Notes under the pieces: generated by a model
The model's input: the letters and a program-made list of their open reading frames with translations, nothing else
Told to the model about the DNA's origin: nothing
Databases searched by the model: none
Part shown: positions 58,011 to 64,000 of the stretch, piece after piece
Layout: every line of letters begins with the position of its first letter
How positions within the stretch are numbered: the stretch's first letter is position 1
Assembly: GCA_041691795.1 (NCBI GenBank)
Contig: JBEPTX010000004.1
Span: 79,197 to 143,196, forward strand
Length of the DNA: 64,000 nt
Direction of reading: 5' to 3'
From: JBEPTX01 sp041691795
GTDB lineage: Bacteria; Patescibacteriota; Saccharimonadia; Saccharimonadales; Saccharimonadaceae
Translations under genes and position numbers: made by a program

Positions 58011-59990
58011 ATGGCTAAGAAAACAAACGACGGCTCTTATGATGGGTCACAAATCCAAGTTTTAGAGGGACTAGAACCAGTACGCAAACGACCTGGTATG
58101 TATATAGGTAGCACTGGCTACGATGGCCTCCATCATCTTATAAAAGAAATAGCAGATAACTCGATTGACGAAGCAATTGCAGGATATGCAACGAAAGTTG
58201 ACGTTGTCATCCTGGAAGACGGCGGCATTACGATTACTGATGATGGTCGTGGTATTCCTGTCGACAAGCATCCAAAGACCGGGCTGAGTACTCTCGAGAC
58301 CGTATTAACCGTTCTCCATGCTGGTGGTAAGTTTGGCGGGGGTGGCTATAAGGTTTCTTCTGGTCTTCACGGTGTGGGTTCAAGTGTCGTGAATGCACTT
58401 TCGACGAAACTTATTGCCGAAGTCGTGCAAAACGGTCAGCTGTATCGTATCGAATTTGAACGGGGTGCTTCAAAAGCGCCTCTCAAGAAAGTTGGCCCAA
58501 CTGATCGACCACAAGGTACGGCCATTACATTTTATCCTGACGACACTATTTTCAAAGAAACTATTGAGTTCGATTATGAATGGGTAGCTAACTATCTACG
58601 CCATCAAGCATACCTGACCAAGGGTGTGTATGTGGCGGTCCGTGACGAGCGTACCAAAAAGCGTACAGCTTTCTATTTTGAAGGTGGTATCCAAAGTTAC
58701 GTCAAACACCTCAATATAGGTAAAGATGTTGTAGATGACAGCATATTTTACGTTGAACGTCAGGTTGAAGATTCTATGGTTGAGGTCGCTATTCAATATA
58801 ATGAGACTTTCGTAGAAATTGTTAAGCCATTTGCAAATAACGTTCTTACCCCTGATGGTGGTACGCACTTGATTGGATTCCGATCAGCAATGACTCGCGT
58901 CCTCAACGATTACGCTCGTAAAAGTGGGCTTTTGAAGGAAAAAGAAGATAATTTAACTGGTGATGATATTCGTGAAGGTCTGACCGCTATTATCTTGGTC
59001 AAATTACCGGATCCTCAGTTTGAAGGTCAAACCAAGAATAAGCTTGGTAACCCTGAAGTTCGTCGCTACGTCGAGCAGGTAATGAATGAATATTTCTCGT
59101 ATTATCTTGATGAGAATCCTGCTGTTGCTAAGAAGATTGTTGGTAAATCACTACTAGCAGCTCGTGCTCGTAAAGCCGCACGTGCGGCTCGCGATAATGT
59201 TATCCGTAAGGGTGCTCTCGATGGTTTAAGCCTTCCTGGCAAGCTTTCTGATTGTTCGAGCAAAGATCCAAGTGAATCAGAGCTGTACATTGTAGAGGGA
59301 GATTCGGCTGGTGGATCCGCTAAATCTGGTCGTGATAGCAAGACGCAGGCAATTTTGCCACTTCGTGGTAAGGTACTGAACGTTGAACGCGCTCGATTGG
59401 ACCGAATGTTGAACAATAACGAAATTGTGAGCCTTATTAAGGCACTTGGTGTTGGGATTAGCGATCAATTCGATATGACTGGCCTCCGTTATCACCGAAT
59501 CATTATCATGACAGATGCCGATGTTGATGGTAGCCACATTTCGACGCTACTTTTGACGTTCTTTTTCCGATATATGCAAGACGTTATTGATGGCGGCTAT
59601 GTTTACCTGGCTAAACCACCCCTGTTTTTACTACGACAAGGTACTAAAAAGACGTATGCCTATAGTGATGATGAAAAAGAATCACTTATTGCTGGTATGG
59701 TCGAAGAACGGCGTGCGCGTGGAACTGCTATCGACGAGAATGCCGATGTCAATAAACAAGCCGGGATTACACTGTTGCAGCGATACAAGGGTTTGGGCGA
59801 AATGGATGCTGAACAGTTGTGGGATACGACTATGAACCCCGAGAACCGCGTATTGATTCAGGTCAAAGTCGAAGACGCTGAAAAAAGTGACGCAATTTTT
59901 ACAAAGCTAATGGGTGACCAAGTTGACCTACGTAAGAGCTTTATCCAAAGCCGTGCGAAGTCACTCAGTATAGAGGATTTGGATATTTAA
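58011..59990 (+). CDS. gyrB: DNA gyrase subunit B
   Basis: 659 residues. GHKL ATPase domain with ADNSIDEA and DDGRGIPV and HAGGKFGGGGYKVSSGLHGVG, then the TOPRIM domain with EGDSAGGSAKSGRD and DADVDGSHI, and the C-terminal QRYKGLGEMD. It is the ATP-using half of gyrase, which adds negative supercoils. ATG at 58011 is chosen for its SD (GTGAGGGAAGA); a start seven codons earlier lacks an SD. gyrA begins two bases after its stop. Confidence 0.97.
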   Translation: MAKKTNDGSYDGSQIQVLEGLEPVRKRPGMYIGSTGYDGLHHLIKEIADNSIDEAIAGYATKVDVVILEDGGITITDDGRGIPVDKHPKTGLSTLETVLTVLHAGGKFGGGGYKVSSGLHGVGSSVVNALSTKLIAEVVQNGQLYRIEFERGASKAPLKKVGPTDRPQGTAITFYPDDTIFKETIEFDYEWVANYLRHQAYLTKGVYVAVRDERTKKRTAFYFEGGIQSYVKHLNIGKDVVDDSIFYVERQVEDSMVEVAIQYNETFVEIVKPFANNVLTPDGGTHLIGFRSAMTRVLNDYARKSGLLKEKEDNLTGDDIREGLTAIILVKLPDPQFEGQTKNKLGNPEVRRYVEQVMNEYFSYYLDENPAVAKKIVGKSLLAARARKAARAARDNVIRKGALDGLSLPGKLSDCSSKDPSESELYIVEGDSAGGSAKSGRDSKTQAILPLRGKVLNVERARLDRMLNNNEIVSLIKALGVGISDQFDMTGLRYHRIIIMTDADVDGSHISTLLLTFFFRYMQDVIDGGYVYLAKPPLFLLRQGTKKTYAYSDDEKESLIAGMVEERRARGTAIDENADVNKQAGITLLQRYKGLGEMDAEQLWDTTMNPENRVLIQVKVEDAEKSDAIFTKLMGDQVDLRKSFIQSRAKSLSIEDLDI

Positions 59991-59992
59991 TC

Positions 59993-62536
59993 ATGAATGA
60001 CGACGAAATTATCGATCTAAACGAAGACAACACGCCGATTGAAGAACAGGTAGTAGTGCCGCAAACTCATTCACGTATCGTTGAAAACCTCTCAGTAGAA
60101 AACGTTATGGAAGATAGCTTCCTGCGCTATTCAATGAGTGTCATTATCGATCGTGCACTTCCAGACGTTCGAGATGGTATGAAGCCTGTTCACCGCCGTA
60201 TCCTATACAGCATGGGTGAACAAAACCTTCGCCCAGGCGGAAGATTCCTAAAAAGTGCTCGTATCGTCGGTGACGTGATGGGTAAATATCACCCACACGG
60301 TGATTCCTCTATCTACCTCTCAATGGTTCGTTTGGCACAGGATTGGGTTATGCGCTATCCATTGGTTAATGGCCAGGGTAACTATGGCTCGATGGACGGA
60401 GATCCACCAGCCGCGAGTCGTTACACCGAGGCACGCCTCGGGCGAGCTGGTAATGAACTACTTGATGATCTTGATAAAGATACTGTTGATTTCCGCGATA
60501 ACTACGATGGCACCGAACAGGAACCATCAGTATTACCAGCGAAACTGCCTAATCTTCTACTCAATGGCCAAATTGGTATTGCTGTGGGTATGGCGACCAA
60601 TATTCCACCGCATAACCTCGGTGAGCTTGTCGACGCAACGGTACATTTGATTGATAATCCAGAGACAACAACGGTTGATGATCTCTTGAAATACGTCAAG
60701 GGGCCTGATTTCCCGACTGGGGCAATTGTGTATGGCGGTGCACCAATGAAGCAAGCGTACCAAACTGGGCGTGGGAGTGTCATGATCCGTGCAGTGACCA
60801 CTATCGAAGAAACCAAAAAAGGTCGTAGCCAGATTATCATAACCGAGATGCCGTACGGTGTTAACAAGGCAACATTGATTGAAAAGATTGCCGAACTTCA
60901 CAAAGACAAGAAGATCTTGATTAGTGATCTTCGTGATGAATCTGCAAGGGGTAAGGTTCGTGTTGTTATTGAGCTACGCAAGGACGCCTATCCAAAGAAG
61001 GTCTTGAACCAACTGTTTAAATTAACCGCTATGCAGACAAGCTTCCACTTCAATATGCTGGCGCTCATCGAGGGTATTCAGCCAAAAGTCCTTGGTCTTC
61101 ATGAAATTCTCGATGAATTTGTGAAACATCGTCGTATTGTCGTGCGTCGTCGAACCGAATTTGAGCTAAAGGCTGCAAAGGCTCGTGCTCATATCCTTGA
61201 AGGCTACAAAATTGCACTTGATCATATCGACGAAGTCATTAAGCTAATCCGAGCGAGCAAGACAAGCGAAGATGCTCAGGAAGGCTTGATGAAGAAGTTT
61301 GGACTTTCTGAGATTCAGGCGCAAGCCATCTTGGCTATGCAGCTACGTCGTTTGACAGGGCTGGAACGAGATAAAATCGAACAAGAGCTCAAGGAATTAC
61401 TGGCTTTGATTGAGAAACTCGAAGCAATCCTTGCGAGTGAATCGGAAATTCTGCGTATTATCAAAGAAGAACTTCTAGAACTTAAAGAGAAGTTTGGCGA
61501 TGATCGCCGTAGTCAGATGATTAACCACGAACTTGGTAAGTTTAGCGATGAAGAGCTTATTCCAGAGGAAGACTCTGTGATCTTGCTGACGACTGAAAAC
61601 TACATCAAGCGAACACTTGTCAGCGAATATCGCCGCCAACACCGTGGTGGCAAGGGCAAACGAGGTATGACTACCAAGGAAGAAGATATCATCGATCAGC
61701 TGATCCCAGCCAGTACACATGATTATCTCCTCTTCTTTACGAACCGTGGTCGAATCTTCCGCCTCAAGGCCTACGAAGTACCAGCTGCAAGCTTGCAGGC
61801 CAAGGGCGTCGCAGCAGTTAATCTGTTACAACTTCAACCGGAAGAGAAGATTACCTCGATTATTCGTCACGAAAAAGATTCCAAAGATGATGGCTATCTA
61901 TTCATGGCGACCATCAAGGGGACGATTAAGAAAACACCACTGAAAGATTACGCGAATATTCGCACCAATGGTCTGATCGCAATTAAACTAGACGACGGTG
62001 ACGAACTACGCTGGATTAAGAAAACAACTGGTGAAAACGACGTGATTGTCTCGACATCAGCTGGACAGGCAGTCCGCTTTAACGAAAAAGATGCTCGTCC
62101 AATGGGACGTACCGCCAGGGGTGTGAGAGGCGTTCGCCTCCGACCAAATGACTGGGTTGTTGGTATGGATATCGTCGATGATGATGGTCGCAGCTTGCTG
62201 GTGATTAGCCAGAACGGCTACGGAAAAGCAACGAAAGTTGCTAACTTCCCAAGTCACAAACGAGGTGGTGTTGGTATCAAGGCGGCGGTTGTCACCGCCA
62301 AAACTGGCCCAATCATTGCTGTGCGTACGCTCGATACAGATGCCAGTGAGGTGTTACTGATTTCGAACAAGGGACAGGCGATTCGGGTTGGTTTGAAAGA
62401 TATTCCAACACTCGGTCGCACGACTCAAGGCGTCCGAATCATGCGTATGAGTGAAGGTGACAAAGTGTCATCACTTGGCCTGATGCCAGAACAAGTGGCC
62501 GTTGAAGAAGGCGAAGAAACAGAGGAAGAACAGTAG
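59993..62536 (+). CDS. gyrA: DNA gyrase subunit A
   Basis: 847 residues. The catalytic Tyr is in AASRYTEARL (about residue 143), with winged-helix part RIVGDVMGKYHPHGDSS, a coiled-coil tower, and a C-terminal beta-pinwheel with the gyrase box-like segment RRQHRGGKGKRGM (about 545-557), which makes it gyrase rather than topoisomerase IV. The quinolone-determining region reads HGDSSIY, with Ser at the position corresponding to Ser83. Acts with GyrB. Confidence 0.97.
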   Translation: MNDDEIIDLNEDNTPIEEQVVVPQTHSRIVENLSVENVMEDSFLRYSMSVIIDRALPDVRDGMKPVHRRILYSMGEQNLRPGGRFLKSARIVGDVMGKYHPHGDSSIYLSMVRLAQDWVMRYPLVNGQGNYGSMDGDPPAASRYTEARLGRAGNELLDDLDKDTVDFRDNYDGTEQEPSVLPAKLPNLLLNGQIGIAVGMATNIPPHNLGELVDATVHLIDNPETTTVDDLLKYVKGPDFPTGAIVYGGAPMKQAYQTGRGSVMIRAVTTIEETKKGRSQIIITEMPYGVNKATLIEKIAELHKDKKILISDLRDESARGKVRVVIELRKDAYPKKVLNQLFKLTAMQTSFHFNMLALIEGIQPKVLGLHEILDEFVKHRRIVVRRRTEFELKAAKARAHILEGYKIALDHIDEVIKLIRASKTSEDAQEGLMKKFGLSEIQAQAILAMQLRRLTGLERDKIEQELKELLALIEKLEAILASESEILRIIKEELLELKEKFGDDRRSQMINHELGKFSDEELIPEEDSVILLTTENYIKRTLVSEYRRQHRGGKGKRGMTTKEEDIIDQLIPASTHDYLLFFTNRGRIFRLKAYEVPAASLQAKGVAAVNLLQLQPEEKITSIIRHEKDSKDDGYLFMATIKGTIKKTPLKDYANIRTNGLIAIKLDDGDELRWIKKTTGENDVIVSTSAGQAVRFNEKDARPMGRTARGVRGVRLRPNDWVVGMDIVDDDGRSLLVISQNGYGKATKVANFPSHKRGGVGIKAAVVTAKTGPIIAVRTLDTDASEVLLISNKGQAIRVGLKDIPTLGRTTQGVRIMRMSEGDKVSSLGLMPEQVAVEEGEETEEEQ

Positions 62537-62537
62537 T

Positions 62538-62969
62538 ATGGATCATATTTCGCCCTACATTGCCGCAATCTTGGCAGCCTGGGTAGTTGCTCAGGGGGCG
62601 AAATATATTCTAATGGCGATCAAAGAGAAAAGTTTCAATAGCTTTCGCCATCTGTATCTCTCTGGTAATATGCCGAGCGCCCACACCGCAACTGTCGCTG
62701 CACTACTGACAGTTATCGCACTTCGTGACCATGTGAGCTCGGGGTTGTTTGGTCTGGCGACACTGTTTGCCGCGATTGTTATGTATGATGCCGTAATGGT
62801 ACGACGTTCATCTGGCGAACAGGGTGATGCGATTCAACAGCTTATCAAAGAGCAAAATAGTAAGGTAAAATTACCTCGAGCGGCCAAGGGCCACGAGCCT
62901 GTTGAAGTCATTGTTGGAGCCATTTTGGGCGTTACAATTGGGGTAGTTGTATTTTTGGCTACGAAATAG
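62538..62969 (+). CDS. DUF212/divergent PAP2-family membrane protein
   Basis: 143 residues with four membrane helices and the motif GNMPSAHTATVAALL (about 46-60), with SGEQGDA and the KGHEPVEVIVGA stretch. These match the DUF212 family, distant from PAP2 phosphatases, with the two conserved His retained. It may act on lipid phosphates. One base after gyrA, thus in its operon. Confidence 0.85.
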   Translation: MDHISPYIAAILAAWVVAQGAKYILMAIKEKSFNSFRHLYLSGNMPSAHTATVAALLTVIALRDHVSSGLFGLATLFAAIVMYDAVMVRRSSGEQGDAIQQLIKEQNSKVKLPRAAKGHEPVEVIVGAILGVTIGVVVFLATK

Positions 62970-62981
62970 CCAAGATTAGTC

Positions 62982-63011
62982 TTGACGTATAACAGATCTG
63001 TAAGGTATAGT
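62982..63011 (+). promoter_or_regulatory. rRNA operon promoter
   Basis: TTGACG (62982-62987), 18-base spacer, TATAGT (63006-63011). RNA start near 63018, leaving a 16S leader of about 210 bases. Confidence 0.65.
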
Positions 63012-63120
63012 TGATACCAGTCTGGTCGCCAACCCGTAAGGGCAGAGTGCGATACACAACATGGTGGAAATGCGAGTTGGACAGATGATAATGAACGTTA
63101 ACAATTTAGTTGTGCAATTT

Positions 63121-63177
63121 GATAAGTCTATTTATAGACTTATCTATTGTTGCGCCGGGTGATTTATCATCCGGTGT
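63121..63177 (+). other. Hairpins in the 16S rRNA leader
   Basis: GATAAGTCTA/TAGACTTATC (63121-63144) and an eleven-pair hairpin CGCCGGGTGAT/ATCATCCGGTG (about 63153-63177, with G-T pairs). Their position just ahead of the 16S suggests processing or folding roles; no classical boxA could be recognised. Confidence 0.45.
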
Positions 63178-63228
63178 GACATATCATCGTCAGTTTATAT
63201 GAGTATAGACGCATCGAAAGATGCATCT

Positions 63229-64000
<772 letters not shown>

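Overview
The window looks like chromosome from a Candidate Phyla Radiation bacterium, most probably a Candidatus Saccharibacteria (TM7) member. The evidence is the partial 16S rRNA gene at the right edge (Saccharibacteria-like wording, including a changed 530 loop), small compact genes, a ribosomal cluster rpsF-ssb-rpsR without rplI, a monoderm-style type IV pilus system without a secretin, and many short or leaderless promoter-to-ATG spacings. TGA is used as an ordinary stop codon (for example at 15384, 18688 and 41793), so this is not a recoded Gracilibacteria/Absconditabacteria lineage. The species call is inference.

Layout. 1-3.6 kb: the end of RNase J, an orphan gene on the minus strand, and ftsK. 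3.7-8.0 kb: a minus-strand operon of four prepilin-like genes, two of which carry the same extra C-terminal domain. 8.1-10.1 kb: rpsF-ssb-(98 aa unknown)-rpsR-efp. 10.2-13.6 kb: a patch with a secreted lipase of actinobacterial type, tlyA, an unknown gene and a small secreted His/Pro-rich protein; the two secreted genes look more GC-rich than their surroundings. 13.6-17.6 kb: ychF, then a TPR protein and a large secreted von Willebrand A (vWA) protein. 17.6-29.3 kb: the type IV pilus machine (pilM, N, O, a small membrane protein, pilB, pilT, pilC, a pilin, pilD) and a second set of four minor pilins. 29.3-39.1 kb: a tyrosine recombinase, uppP, ndk, a PH-domain protein, a parvulin-type foldase, superoxide dismutase, a large single-pass surface protein, five tRNA genes (Arg, Asp, Thr, Gly, Val) and a membrane glycosyltransferase. 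39.1-47.1 kb: a T-box-like leader, thrS and a run of nucleotide/tRNA/DNA repair genes, rpmB, a site-2 protease and two NUDIX proteins. 47.1-50.8 kb: RNase P RNA, the infC-rpmI-rplT operon, comM and tmRNA. 51-58 kb: small unknown membrane proteins and a large TraG/VirD4-type ATPase. 58-64 kb: gyrB-gyrA, a DUF212/PAP2-like gene and the 16S rRNA gene.

How the parts fit together. The window holds most of the apparatus an episymbiont would use to find, hold and exploit a host: a retractile pilus (PilB plus PilT), two alternative minor-pilin sets, a vWA surface protein next to the pilus operon, ComM for handling incoming DNA, a TraG/VirD4-like ATPase, and a secreted lipase resembling those of mycolic-acid actinobacteria. 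That last point suggests transfer from an actinobacterial host, but it is inference.

Signals that the gene list alone would miss: (i) two structured intergenic RNAs not matched to any family I know (46042-46187 and about 51942-52270), each with its own promoter; (ii) a T-box-type leader before thrS whose TGGA sequence matches the discriminator base of the tRNA-Thr in the same window; (iii) a repeated arrangement in which a -10 box lies so that transcription would start on or within about 3 bases of the ATG, implying leaderless mRNAs; (iv) an ATC start codon for infC; (v) a 50-residue leaderless gene at 38669-38821; (vi) an unusually long tmRNA tag.
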